DNA of 7,414 nucleotides from an uncultured Christensenellaceae bacterium (GCA_910586905.1 CAJUIV010000036.1:1-7414); one strand, 5' to 3'. Counted from the first letter of the stretch, positions 1 through 6,318 are shown. A program made the numbers and translations. The notes: generated by a model from the sequence alone, not told the origin.

Positions 1-116
1 TGGTCGACTTCCGCCGACCGCTGGCTAATATCCTTAATAAATTGACTGTGTTTTTATTCGTCTTTTACTATTCTGTTGTCAAGCTTCTTACTGTTCCATT
101 TCGGTACAGCCTTTAC

Positions 117-145
117 ATAATACTACCGCACGCAAAATATGTCAA
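117..145 (-). promoter_or_regulatory. Sigma-A promoter, leftward
   Basis: Read on the minus strand there is TTGACA (145-140), a 17-nt spacer and TATTAT (122-117). The -35 box is perfect and the -10 box matches five of six. Transcription would begin near position 110 and run out of the left edge, so the gene or RNA it serves lies outside the window. The roughly 110-nt leader that is visible contains no obvious start codon with a ribosome binding site. Confidence 0.7.
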
Positions 146-151
146 CTGTTT

Positions 152-181
152 TTGAAAAGAATTGTTAAAAATTGTTATATA
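152..181 (+). promoter_or_regulatory. Possible upstream rightward promoter
   Basis: TTGAAA (152-157) is followed after 18 nt by TATATA (176-181). A TG one base upstream of the -10 box gives an extended -10 element. It could be an additional promoter for the PH-domain gene or chance in AT-rich DNA. The better promoter is at 228-256. Confidence 0.3.
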
Positions 182-227
182 ATATACAAACGTAAAAAGC
201 GTGATAGTACGTAACCGACGTAAAAAA

Positions 228-256
228 TTGACAAATAAAGTTTATAAAGATATAAT
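228..256 (+). promoter_or_regulatory. Perfect consensus sigma-A promoter for the PH-domain gene
   Basis: TTGACA at 228-233 and TATAAT at 251-256 are separated by exactly 17 nt, an ideal housekeeping promoter. Transcription would start near 263, leaving a 5' leader of about 150 nt before the ATG at 417. That is long for a simple leader. I found only a weak hairpin in it (GTTC/GAAC around 378-390) and no known riboswitch. Confidence 0.75.
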
Positions 257-416
257 TAAACAATCAAACGGATTTAACGGACTTTTTACTACTTGCAATT
301 TTATCGTATCGAACTTAATAAATAAAAAAAGCGTATACTTTCTATGTCAGAGGTATTACCAAACGTAGGTTAAATCGTTCCATACGAACCGTCAAAAAAA
401 CTGAAGGTGTTTGAAT

Positions 417-1079
417 ATGAAAATAGACGAAAAATACTTTTACGACAACTCATTACAAAGCAACTCTGTCGAAGACGTTCTAAACGACGACGAAAAAGTG
501 CTTTGGCGCGGCAAGCCAAATGCAAAATCGTACGTTTTGGCGGCGATGTTAAAAATGCTTCCCATAGCTATAATTTGGTTGATATTCGACGGAGCGTTTA
601 TCGTGGGAATATCTATCGGTATGTCTCACGGTCAAATACCGCTTTCGCTGTTAGGTTTTATAATACCGTTTTTCCTTTTACACCTGATGCCTGTATGGAT
701 GTGGATATTCAACACCGTCAAAGCGTTTAAAGAAGTTAAGAATTTAGAGTACGCCATCACCGACAGACGCGTCATCATACGTTCGGGAGTTATAGGTATA
801 GACTTCAAGTTTGTAAATTACACCGAAATCGATTCCGTAAATATCAAAGTGGGATTTATAGACAGAATATTCAAAGTGGGCGATATCTACATCAACTCGT
901 CGGTCAATTCGGCGGTGCTTTGGGACGTATCTAATCCGTACAAAATAGGAAGAGCGCTGCAAAAGGTAACCATTGATATCAAGAGCGATATACACTATCC
1001 CAACGCTTTACGCCCGGAAGAAAACCCCGGTTACAAAACGGGATACAGCGATAGTCCTTTCGACGACAGAAAATTTTAA
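417..1079 (+). CDS. PH-domain (bPH2/YdbS-like) two-TM membrane protein
   Basis: A 220-residue protein of unknown exact role. It has the layout of small bacterial PH-domain membrane proteins: a cytoplasmic N-terminus with the W-R-G-K-P motif (residues 30-34), two hydrophobic segments (about 43-68 and 76-99), and then a bacterial PH domain (about 108-190). The PH domain opens with the hallmark Y-A-I-T-D-R-R-V (112-119) and continues with alternating beta-strand sequence. The charged C-terminal tail (191-220) is not conserved-looking. The start is the ATG at 417, because GAAGGTG lies seven bases upstream; the in-frame TTG at 411 is too close to that site. The gene has its own consensus promoter and terminator, so it appears monocistronic. 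Family members are envelope-associated and poorly characterised; no ligand or reaction can be inferred. Confidence 0.85.
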   Translation: MKIDEKYFYDNSLQSNSVEDVLNDDEKVLWRGKPNAKSYVLAAMLKMLPIAIIWLIFDGAFIVGISIGMSHGQIPLSLLGFIIPFFLLHLMPVWMWIFNTVKAFKEVKNLEYAITDRRVIIRSGVIGIDFKFVNYTEIDSVNIKVGFIDRIFKVGDIYINSSVNSAVLWDVSNPYKIGRALQKVTIDIKSDIHYPNALRPEENPGYKTGYSDSPFDDRKF

Positions 1080-1090
1080 ACGCTCATCTC

Positions 1091-1126
1091 AAAAACAAAC
1101 CGAGTTTTACGGTTTGTTTTTTTTTT
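1091..1126 (+). terminator. Rho-independent terminator after the PH-domain gene
   Basis: A 12-bp stem (1091-1102 with 1110-1121) around a 7-nt loop, with ACAAACCG/CGGTTTGT as its core, runs into an uninterrupted T tract ending at 1126. It sits 11 bases after the stop codon and separates the PH-domain gene from the next promoter at 1142. Confidence 0.9.
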
Positions 1127-1141
1127 GAGTGCAGGCGAAAG

Positions 1142-1170
1142 TTGACAAAATCGACATTAAGTGATACAAT
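1142..1170 (+). promoter_or_regulatory. Sigma-A promoter of the AmaP-like gene
   Basis: TTGACA (1142-1147), a 17-nt spacer and TACAAT (1165-1170): a perfect -35 box and a five-of-six -10 box. The start site near 1177 gives a short leader of about 33 nt to the ATG at 1210. Confidence 0.85.
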
Positions 1171-1209
1171 CCAACGTATAAATATAAAAATACTTTAAAG
1201 GTGAACTTT

Positions 1210-1893
1210 ATGAAAAAAATTGCCGAAAAAGTTGCTCTTGCCGCGCAAATTTGTATAACTCTCGTGTTTGTTCTAACGCTTATATTGTGTATGACCGGAA
1301 CCATCCAAACGGCGGATTTACAGGATAACAAAGTCGTCATCGTTCTGTTTATTGTGCTTATTCTCGTTTACGCAAGCATTTCGGCGTACCTTTTATACGT
1401 AGCGTTTGCCGAAAAAGAAAACGTAAAACGCATTTTGTTATTTTACGATAACGACTGCGCAACGCGCGCAAACGCCAAAGTCGTCGACAACATAGTCAAA
1501 GGATGCGCAAACGAAGTACCCGACGTAAAAGTAAGAAGAACCAAACTGCGCGTAGACGACAAACAGGGTTTAATTGCTACTTTATACGTAGAAATATCCG
1601 CGGATAACATATCCACGTCGCTTGAAAAACTGCGTTTGCTTTTGGTTGACAGTTTCAAAAATACGCTCGGCATAACTTTCAGCACCATCAATTTCGAAAT
1701 CGATAAACTTAACAAAAAGTTCGTTCCCAACAAGGAACGCGCAGAACAAAACGCCGAGGTTACCGAGAAAAAAACCGAAACTGAAAACGACGTGTTAGCC
1801 GATAATGAAACGTCCCTGCCCGAAATTTTTAACGACGGCAAAGAAAACGAAACGGCAACGTCCGCCGAAACCGAAAACAAAGATGAAATTTAA
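1210..1893 (+). CDS. amaP: AmaP-like alkaline shock response membrane anchor protein
   Basis: A 227-residue protein resembling AmaP, the membrane anchor that in other Gram-positive bacteria holds Asp23 (DUF322) proteins at the membrane. It shows two N-terminal hydrophobic helices (about 8-29 and 41-66), followed by an Asp23-like alpha/beta region (about 72-168) with the strand-rich T-K-L-R-V-D-D and L-I-A-T-L-Y-V-E-I stretches. The C-terminus from about 172 is low-complexity, rich in Glu, Asn and Thr, probably disordered, and longer than usual. The start is the ATG at 1210 because AAAGGTGA sits six to eight bases upstream; the in-frame GTG at 1201 is part of that binding site. No asp23 gene is adjacent, which is unusual for amaP. 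The assignment rests on topology and sequence feel, so the symbol is tentative. Confidence 0.65.
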   Translation: MKKIAEKVALAAQICITLVFVLTLILCMTGTIQTADLQDNKVVIVLFIVLILVYASISAYLLYVAFAEKENVKRILLFYDNDCATRANAKVVDNIVKGCANEVPDVKVRRTKLRVDDKQGLIATLYVEISADNISTSLEKLRLLLVDSFKNTLGITFSTINFEIDKLNKKFVPNKERAEQNAEVTEKKTETENDVLADNETSLPEIFNDGKENETATSAETENKDEI

Positions 1894-1915
1894 TATAACG
1901 TTCTTTTAATGCATA

Positions 1916-1950
1916 AAAACCGTCTTTAATTTAAAATTAAAGGCGGTTTT
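1916..1950. terminator. Bidirectional terminator between convergent genes
   Basis: A 16-bp stem (1916-1931 with 1935-1950) closed by a 3-nt loop TAA, with one G-T wobble. AAAACCG on the left arm and CGGTTTT on the right give a T tract in both directions. It lies between the rightward AmaP-like gene (stop at 1893) and the leftward kinase-like gene (stop at 1961), and serves both transcripts. Confidence 0.9.
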
Positions 1951-1960
1951 AATTTAATAA

Positions 1961-2524
1961 TTATCCGAACAAAAACGCTGTTGCAAGTTGCTGTAAAAAA
2001 ACTCGAGCTTCTTTGGGAGAAGAAAAAGCGACAACCTGCGATTCGCTTTTTCTTTCAAGCAGCTGCAAAATAAGAGGGCGGGTTTGTTTTTGAAAATTCC
2101 AAATATACTTTATAAAATACGAATCCAATTTTTCCAAACAGCCGTCGGCAATATCTTCGCGCTGACATCCTCTGTAAGCTATACGGCGCTCGCAAGCCCT
2201 AGACAAACTTACGCTGCGTTTATAGTCCAAAAAAATAACGAGCGTAGCGCGCATGATTCGCTTGGGCAAATGGCTTTTCCACATGCCGTCTATAATCCAT
2301 TCTTCACCGTTTATAAGCTCGCTGTGGATAGCGTCTCGCTCATCGTACGGCGGCATTTGCCAATTCGGCTTCCACAGCAACTTGTCTAAATGCGTAACTT
2401 TACGCCCGAGCATATGCCCCAGATTATTGCTGAAAGTCGTTTTGCCGCTACCCGGACACCCTATAACCGCTACTCGCGTAAAATCGAAATCGTCTGCTTT
2501 AAATTGAGTTAAAACGTCTTCCAT
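1961..2524 (-). CDS. P-loop NTPase, topology modulation (FlaR)/adenylate-kinase-like family
   Basis: A 187-residue P-loop protein of the family annotated as DNA topology modulation protein or FlaR, which is structurally adenylate-kinase-like. Walker A is G-C-P-G-S-G-K-T (22-29). Other family landmarks follow in order: H-L-D-K-L-L-W-K-P-N-W (45-55), W-I-I-D-G (76-80), V-I-F-L-D (96-100, Walker B-like), the Arg-rich R-R-I-A-Y-R-G (113-119, lid-like), E-K-L-D-S-Y-F (131-137) and S-P-K-E-A (169-173). It probably phosphorylates a small molecule or nucleotide, but the true substrate of this family is not established. It starts about 15 residues earlier than typical relatives; no later in-frame Met exists before the P-loop, and no good ribosome binding site precedes the ATG. 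It lies 84 bases downstream of smpB and is probably the last gene of that operon. Confidence 0.8.
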   Translation of the reverse strand: MEDVLTQFKADDFDFTRVAVIGCPGSGKTTFSNNLGHMLGRKVTHLDKLLWKPNWQMPPYDERDAIHSELINGEEWIIDGMWKSHLPKRIMRATLVIFLDYKRSVSLSRACERRIAYRGCQREDIADGCLEKLDSYFIKYIWNFQKQTRPLILQLLERKSESQVVAFSSPKEARVFLQQLATAFLFG

Positions 2525-2608
2525 ATTCTAATTCTTACACTTTATACGCCGCTTTGAACGGCTAATAATTTAATACTGCAATTTTATACGTCCAAAACGG
2601 AGGCAAAA

Positions 2609-3064
2609 TTAACGTCTTTCGGAATACTCCTTTATCGAACGCTGGACGTCGCGTTCGGCGTCCTTGCGCATAATCGTTTCCTTTTTGTCGTAATTACGCT
2701 TACCCTTTACAAGCGCAACTTCCACTTTTACCAAACTGTCTTTAAAATACATTTTCAAAGGCACTATCGAATAGCCTTTTTCCTTAACTTTGCCCAGCAT
2801 ACGCATTATTTCTCGTTTATTTGCGAGCAAACGTCTGTCTCTGCGGCTTTCCACGTTGGAGTAACTGCCTTTATCGTAGTTTTTGATATGACAGCCCAAC
2901 AGCGTCAAATTTCCGTTTTCGATACGGCAGTAAGAATCAGCAAGGTTAACTTCGCCTTTTCTGAGCGACTTAACCTCGCACCCAATCAAATTTATGCCGC
3001 ATTCCAACGACTCAACCACAAAGTAGTCGTGATACGCTTTTTTGTTAGTAGCTATCAGTTTCAT
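2609..3064 (-). CDS. smpB: SsrA-binding protein SmpB
   Basis: A 151-residue protein of normal SmpB length. SmpB binds tmRNA and places it in the A site of stalled ribosomes, so that the nascent peptide is tagged and the defective mRNA released. Recognisable blocks are N-K-K-A-Y-H-D-Y-F (7-15), G-C-E-V-K-S-L-R (28-35), A-D-S-Y (42-45), R-R-L-L-A-N-K-R-E-I (77-86), V-P-L-K-M-Y-F (101-107), V-A-L-V-K-G-K-R-N-Y-D-K-K (116-128), and a basic C-terminal tail that inserts into the mRNA channel. The usual D-P before the Arg-rich segment reads E-S (72-73), a small deviation. The ATG lacks a clear Shine-Dalgarno site and sits 18 bases after the upstream stop codon, so translation may be coupled. The ssrA gene is not visible in this window. 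Confidence 0.97.
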   Translation of the reverse strand: MKLIATNKKAYHDYFVVESLECGINLIGCEVKSLRKGEVNLADSYCRIENGNLTLLGCHIKNYDKGSYSNVESRRDRRLLANKREIMRMLGKVKEKGYSIVPLKMYFKDSLVKVEVALVKGKRNYDKKETIMRKDAERDVQRSIKEYSERR

Positions 3065-3082
3065 AATCGAATTTAATAATAT

Positions 3083-3532
3083 TTATACCGTCTTGTCCGA
3101 CGGGTCTTCAATAATTTCCTCTTTAGGTTCCGCCTCGGCAGTATCGAGTAAAACGCCTGCGGATTCGCCGGGAATCTCCGCCGAATGAGCTTCTTCGGCT
3201 TGTTCGCAGTCCGATACGTCGGCGATTTTTTTATTTTTCTTCTCGGCTCTGCTGCGTTTGGAAATTTTTACCGCGGAAGCCAAATTGCAAGCCAAATACG
3301 CCCACAAAAAAATTATCCACACAAACGAAAATACCGACGGCAAACCTTTTGAACGCAACACGATTTCTGTTATCAAATAACCCACGAGCGAAATAGACAA
3401 AAATACAAGACCGAGTACGCTCAACTTTGTGTTGGAACGCTTGCGAATACTGCCAATCGCCTCTAAAAAGAGGAAAATCACTCCTACTATAGCGAAAATA
3501 GTTCCGCACCACTGTAAAATTTTTTCCATCAT
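3083..3532 (-). CDS. Three-TM membrane protein of unknown function in the smpB operon
   Basis: I do not recognise this 149-residue protein. Three hydrophobic segments are evident (about 8-27, 36-58 and 66-88), with short basic linkers (R-K-R at 30-32). A strongly basic patch (91-101, K-R-S-R-A-E-K-K-N-K-K) just after TM3 suggests by the positive-inside rule that the C-terminus is cytoplasmic. The tail beyond about 103 is acidic and probably disordered. The start is a double ATG; the first is used here because AAGGCGG lies about nine bases upstream, and the second (3529) is equally possible. It is the first gene after a strong promoter (3610-3581), with smpB following 18 bases after its stop, so the two are almost certainly co-transcribed. 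No function can be claimed. Confidence 0.75.
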   Translation of the reverse strand: MMEKILQWCGTIFAIVGVIFLFLEAIGSIRKRSNTKLSVLGLVFLSISLVGYLITEIVLRSKGLPSVFSFVWIIFLWAYLACNLASAVKISKRSRAEKKNKKIADVSDCEQAEEAHSAEIPGESAGVLLDTAEAEPKEEIIEDPSDKTV

Positions 3533-3580
3533 TGGTTAAAGCCGCCTTTTAAGGTAAACATACCTAGCATAAGCATATAT

Positions 3581-3610
3581 ATTATACCCTTTAAGTAAAC
3601 TTTTCGTCAA
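3581..3610 (-). promoter_or_regulatory. Sigma-A promoter of the smpB operon
   Basis: On the minus strand TTGACG (3610-3605) is followed after 18 nt by a perfect TATAAT (3586-3581). The transcript would start near 3574, giving a leader of about 40 nt to the three-TM gene. It would include that gene, smpB and probably the kinase-like gene, ending at the hairpin 1916-1950. Confidence 0.85.
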
Positions 3611-3644
3611 CAACGAAAGAACAATTTAAAAATTTAACTTTTGA

Positions 3645-3681
3645 CATTAAAAACGCCATTCGGTTTTACCGTTTTTTAATG
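3645..3681. terminator. Probable terminator after rnr
   Basis: CATTAAAAACG (3645-3655) pairs with CGTTTTTTAATG (3670-3681), with one bulged base and a 14-nt loop that contains a competing CGGT/ACCG mini-hairpin. T-rich runs occur on both strands. It starts five bases beyond the rnr stop codon, so it likely ends the rnr transcript. The stem is A/T-rich, so termination may be leaky into the smpB operon. Confidence 0.6.
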
Positions 3682-3685
3682 CGCG

Positions 3686-5779
3686 TCAGTCAGCCAAATC
3701 GAAATCGATTTTACAAGCCGCTTTGTTTACGCCAGCAAACGTAATTTCGATTTCGTCTCCCAAAGCGTACCTTGCTCCGTCGTTATACAAACAGAATAAA
3801 GCGGGGTTAAATTTAAAATATCCGCCGAGTTTGTCGACCGAAATAAAACCTTCCACCGTGTTCGGGAGTTCCGCGAAAATTCCGCGTTCCGTAACACCGG
3901 AAATAACGGCTTTGAAACTTTGCCCCACGATATTTTGAGCGTAAGCGCATTTTTTAACGTCGTCCGCTTTACGTTCCGCCTCGTCGGCGATTTTTTCGCG
4001 CATACTCGACTGCTTAGCCGCGTCAAAAACCATTTCTTTGTACGCATTTAACGCTTTCTCCGTCATTTTGCCGCTTATCGCCGTTTTTAAAACGCGGTGA
4101 ACGGTTAAATCGGGATAACGCCGTATAGGCGAGGTAAAATGACAATAACATTTGCTTGCCAAACCGAAATGCCCTATATTCTCGTCGCTGTACTTGGCCT
4201 TTTGCATCGTTCGCAGCATAACGTCGTTTACCAAATTGAAATAAGGGGTTTTTTCCGCCTGCATCAAAGCGTCCTGAAGCACGGAGTTATGAATTTCCGC
4301 GCTGCGTTTTACGTTTATTCCCAAGCCTTTAAGCAAAGCGAGCAGCACGGAAAGCTTATCCTCGGCGGGTTTTTCGTGTACTCGGTAAACAAAAGGATAT
4401 TCGCAAGCTTCGGCGTACTCGGCTACCGTTTCGTTTGCGGCAATCATAAATTCTTCTATCAGCTGATGCGCGAAATCGCTTTCGACAAGTTTGACGTCGG
4501 TTACGTTTCCTTTTTCGTCGTGAACAAAACGCACTTCCTTGGAAGTGAACTCTATGTTTCCGCGTTTGGCGCGTTTTTTCTGCAAAATTTCAGCCAAACG
4601 GCGCATTAAAAGCAAATCGTCCTTTATATCGGCGTAACGCTCGGCAATCTCTTTACTGCCGTTAAAAAACGCCTGAACTTCGCCGTACGTTAAACGGTGC
4701 CGGCTGTTGATAACCGAAGTAAATACGTCGCCGTCCAAAACCCTGCCGTTTTTGTCTATCGTCATTTCGCAGGACAAAGTCAATCTGTCAACGCCTTCGT
4801 AAAGCGAACATATACCGTTGGACAGTTCGCGCGGCAGCATCGGAAACACCGTTTCGGGGAAATATACGCTGGTTGCGCGGGCAAACGCCTCCTTATCTAT
4901 ATCGTCGGAGGGCTTTACGTAATGCGAAACGTCGGCTATATGCACTCCCAAAACAAACGTCCCGTCGCCGTTTAAGGAAACGGAAACAGCGTCGTCCAAG
5001 TCCTTGGCGTCGTCTCCGTCGATGGTAAATACCGTTTTTCCGCGCAAATCGCGCCGTCCTTGCAAATCCTTAGGCAAAACCGAAGCGGGCATTTTTTGCG
5101 CGCGCAAAGCGCACTTTTCGCCGAAATCGAGCGATAAACCGTAGCTTTGAGCAACCGACATCATATCGACGTTTTTTTCGTCGGGGAATCCCAATATATG
5201 CGTTATTTCGCCCTCCGGCTTACCTTTGCCGGCGGACGGATAAACGTTTATTTTTACAACTACCTTTTGCCCGTTTTTTGCGTTTAAATCTTTTTTCGGC
5301 TGGACGTAAACGTCGCTTGCAAAACGTTTTTCGTCGGGAATAACGAATCGCGCGTTGTTGCTTTTGTCGTAAGTTCCCACAATTTGCGTCAATCCGCGTT
5401 CGACAACTTTTACGACTGCCGCTTCGTCCTCCGTCCCCGCCGTTCTGCAGTACAAAACTTTGTCCTTGTGGAACGCGCCGCCGGTCTTAGAAGCCGGTAC
5501 GAACAAGTCGCCGCCGTCTTGGCGAATAAGAAATCCGAAGCCGCGCGCGTTACCCTGAAACTCCGCAACGCCCAATTCGCCCTCGCGCGGCAAACGGTAA
5601 TGACGATTACGTTCGTCGAAAATAACTTCGCAGTTTTGCTGTAAATTCTGCAAAGCTTCGGCGACTATCTGCCTTTCGGCCGTAGATTTTACTCCCAAAA
5701 GGGAGCGCAGCTGCTTTGCCGTAAAGTATTCGCTATTTAAATCTTTTAAAATTTGAAGTATTTTTTCGTTTATATTCAT
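3686..5779 (-). CDS. rnr: Ribonuclease R
   Basis: A 697-residue 3'-to-5' processive exoribonuclease of the RNase II/R (RNB) family. It degrades structured RNA and acts with tmRNA-SmpB on non-stop mRNAs. Domains in order: an N-terminal winged-helix segment (about 1-65), cold-shock OB domains (about 70-235, with F-Q-G-N-A-R-G-F-G-F-L at 74-84), the RNB catalytic domain (about 240-570), and a C-terminal S1 domain (about 618-695). The metal-binding signature T-I-D-G-D-D-A-K-D-L-D-D (252-263) keeps the expected aspartates D254, D260, D262 and D263. H-F-T-S-P-I-R-R-Y-P-D-L (547-558) supplies the active-site arginines. It lacks the long Lys-rich tail seen in the E. coli enzyme. The start is the ATG at 5779, where the winged-helix domain begins and AAAGG lies just upstream; the open frame continues 52 codons further but crosses the secG terminator. 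Confidence 0.97.
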   Translation of the reverse strand: MNINEKILQILKDLNSEYFTAKQLRSLLGVKSTAERQIVAEALQNLQQNCEVIFDERNRHYRLPREGELGVAEFQGNARGFGFLIRQDGGDLFVPASKTGGAFHKDKVLYCRTAGTEDEAAVVKVVERGLTQIVGTYDKSNNARFVIPDEKRFASDVYVQPKKDLNAKNGQKVVVKINVYPSAGKGKPEGEITHILGFPDEKNVDMMSVAQSYGLSLDFGEKCALRAQKMPASVLPKDLQGRRDLRGKTVFTIDGDDAKDLDDAVSVSLNGDGTFVLGVHIADVSHYVKPSDDIDKEAFARATSVYFPETVFPMLPRELSNGICSLYEGVDRLTLSCEMTIDKNGRVLDGDVFTSVINSRHRLTYGEVQAFFNGSKEIAERYADIKDDLLLMRRLAEILQKKRAKRGNIEFTSKEVRFVHDEKGNVTDVKLVESDFAHQLIEEFMIAANETVAEYAEACEYPFVYRVHEKPAEDKLSVLLALLKGLGINVKRSAEIHNSVLQDALMQAEKTPYFNLVNDVMLRTMQKAKYSDENIGHFGLASKCYCHFTSPIRRYPDLTVHRVLKTAISGKMTEKALNAYKEMVFDAAKQSSMREKIADEAERKADDVKKCAYAQNIVGQSFKAVISGVTERGIFAELPNTVEGFISVDKLGGYFKFNPALFCLYNDGARYALGDEIEITFAGVNKAACKIDFDLAD

Positions 5780-5815
5780 TTTAACCTTTAAAACTATTAT
5801 TGCTGATTTTTGCGT

Positions 5816-5821
5816 ATTATA
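5816..5821 (-). promoter_or_regulatory. Candidate -10 box for rnr
   Basis: A perfect TATAAT (5821-5816 on the minus strand) lies between the secG terminator and rnr, about 37 bases before the rnr start codon. No good -35 box stands 16-18 bases upstream; the T-rich tract of the secG terminator occupies that area. rnr could use this weak promoter, read-through from secG, or both. Confidence 0.4.
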
Positions 5822-5847
5822 AAACTCCGTGTATAGCGCATACATAC

Positions 5848-5880
5848 AAAAAGGGCGATTGTTAAACCAACAACCGCCCC
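5848..5880 (-). terminator. Rho-independent terminator after secG
   Basis: On the minus strand GGGCGGTTGTT (5879-5869) pairs with AACAATCGCCC (5863-5853). The stem is 11 bp with one G-T wobble and a 5-nt loop, followed by five T residues (5852-5848). It lies 13 bases after the secG stop codon and should largely insulate secG from rnr. Confidence 0.88.
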
Positions 5881-5892
5881 AAATATCCCTTT

Positions 5893-6198
5893 TTAGTCTA
5901 CAAAAGTCTGCAACACTATCATAACGATACAGCAAACCGCAAGTATTCCCGCCGCTACATAAGTGAGTACTTTTAAACGAGCTTCCTTTCTGGAACCCGC
6001 GTTTTTACCGTAAAACGTTTCGGATTCGTCGGTGTTTTTGGAACTGCCCGTCATAGCTTCCATACCGTCGGAGTTACCCGATTGCTTCATAACTATAAAA
6101 ATTATAAACGCAGTACACAAAAGAGCAAGCGCCGCAAGAGCGATTTTGATACCCGAAACGAGCATCGTCATATCTACAAAAGCCAAAAAATTAAACAC
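5893..6198 (-). CDS. secG: Preprotein translocase subunit SecG
   Basis: A 101-residue protein with SecG topology: a short N-terminus, TM1 (about 14-37), a polar cytoplasmic loop, and TM2 (about 77-97). The loop carries the family's Gly/Ser-rich stretch and the D-E-S-E-T-F-Y-G-K-N segment (57-66), equivalent to the D-x-F-F-G-K-N of other SecG proteins. SecG is the small non-essential subunit of the SecYEG channel and assists SecA-driven export. I chose the GTG at 6198 because GGAGG (6213-6209) precedes it by 10 bases; ATG codons at 6171 and 6165 have no such site. Its position just upstream of rnr matches the common secG-rnr-smpB arrangement. It has its own promoter, leader hairpin and terminator. 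Confidence 0.9.
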   Translation of the reverse strand: MFNFLAFVDMTMLVSGIKIALAALALLCTAFIIFIVMKQSGNSDGMEAMTGSSKNTDESETFYGKNAGSRKEARLKVLTYVAAGILAVCCIVMIVLQTFVD

Positions 6199-6219
6199 TT
6201 TAAGTGAACCTCCGTTCCT

Positions 6220-6248
6220 AGTTAAAGGGCAAAATGCCCCGCCTAACT
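6220..6248 (-). promoter_or_regulatory. Hairpin in the secG leader next to its ribosome binding site
   Basis: On the minus strand AGTTA (6248-6244) pairs with TAACT (6224-6220). Inside it, across an asymmetric internal loop, GGGCA pairs with TGCCC around a TTT loop. The structure ends six bases before GGAGG of secG. It resembles a small regulatory stem rather than a terminator, since only three T residues follow the inner stem. Role unknown. Confidence 0.45.
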
Positions 6249-6262
6249 TAATACGCTTAGAT

Positions 6263-6291
6263 AGTATAGCACAACATTTGCGTTTTTGCAA
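6263..6291 (-). promoter_or_regulatory. Sigma-A promoter of secG with extended -10
   Basis: On the minus strand TTGCAA (6291-6286), a 17-nt spacer and TATACT (6268-6263), with TG one base upstream of the -10 box. It lies between the XRE gene's stop codon and secG, giving a leader of about 58 nt that contains the hairpin at 6248-6220. Confidence 0.75.
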
Positions 6292-6318
6292 CACATTTTC
6301 CGATAGTTATTTCAAAAA

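Larger units (their letters stand above)
1..416. other. Gene-free intergenic region with divergent promoters
   Basis: No reading frame with a plausible start and ribosome binding site lies here before the PH-domain gene. The stretch is very AT-rich. It carries a strong leftward promoter at 117-145, whose transcript leaves the window, and rightward promoters at 152-181 and 228-256. Positions 2-19 can form a small hairpin (GGTCG at 2-6 with CGACC at 15-19, 8-nt loop), which would lie in the leader of the leftward transcript. I do not recognise any known riboswitch or T-box in it. Confidence 0.6.

Noticed and set aside
1443..1880. 145-codon open frame on the minus strand
   Set aside because: Antisense to the AmaP-like gene; its Ser/Val/Phe-rich sequence is what the reverse of Glu/Asn/Thr/Lys-rich coding DNA yields.
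2545..2565. GCCG/CGGC hairpin between smpB and the kinase-like gene
   Set aside because: The stem is only four base pairs and no T tract follows in the direction of transcription, so it is not a convincing terminator.
4139..4609. 156-codon open frame on the plus strand
   Set aside because: Entirely antisense to rnr, without a ribosome binding site or recognisable product; a shadow of the codon bias of the real gene.
5780..5935. Upstream extension of the rnr frame
   Set aside because: It would overlap the end of secG and read through the secG terminator, and it lacks RNase R similarity. The Met at 5779 starts the winged-helix domain.
6199..6294. Longer secG start at 6294
   Set aside because: The extension covers the secG promoter and leader hairpin, is not hydrophobic SecG-like sequence, and the GGAGG lies downstream of it.
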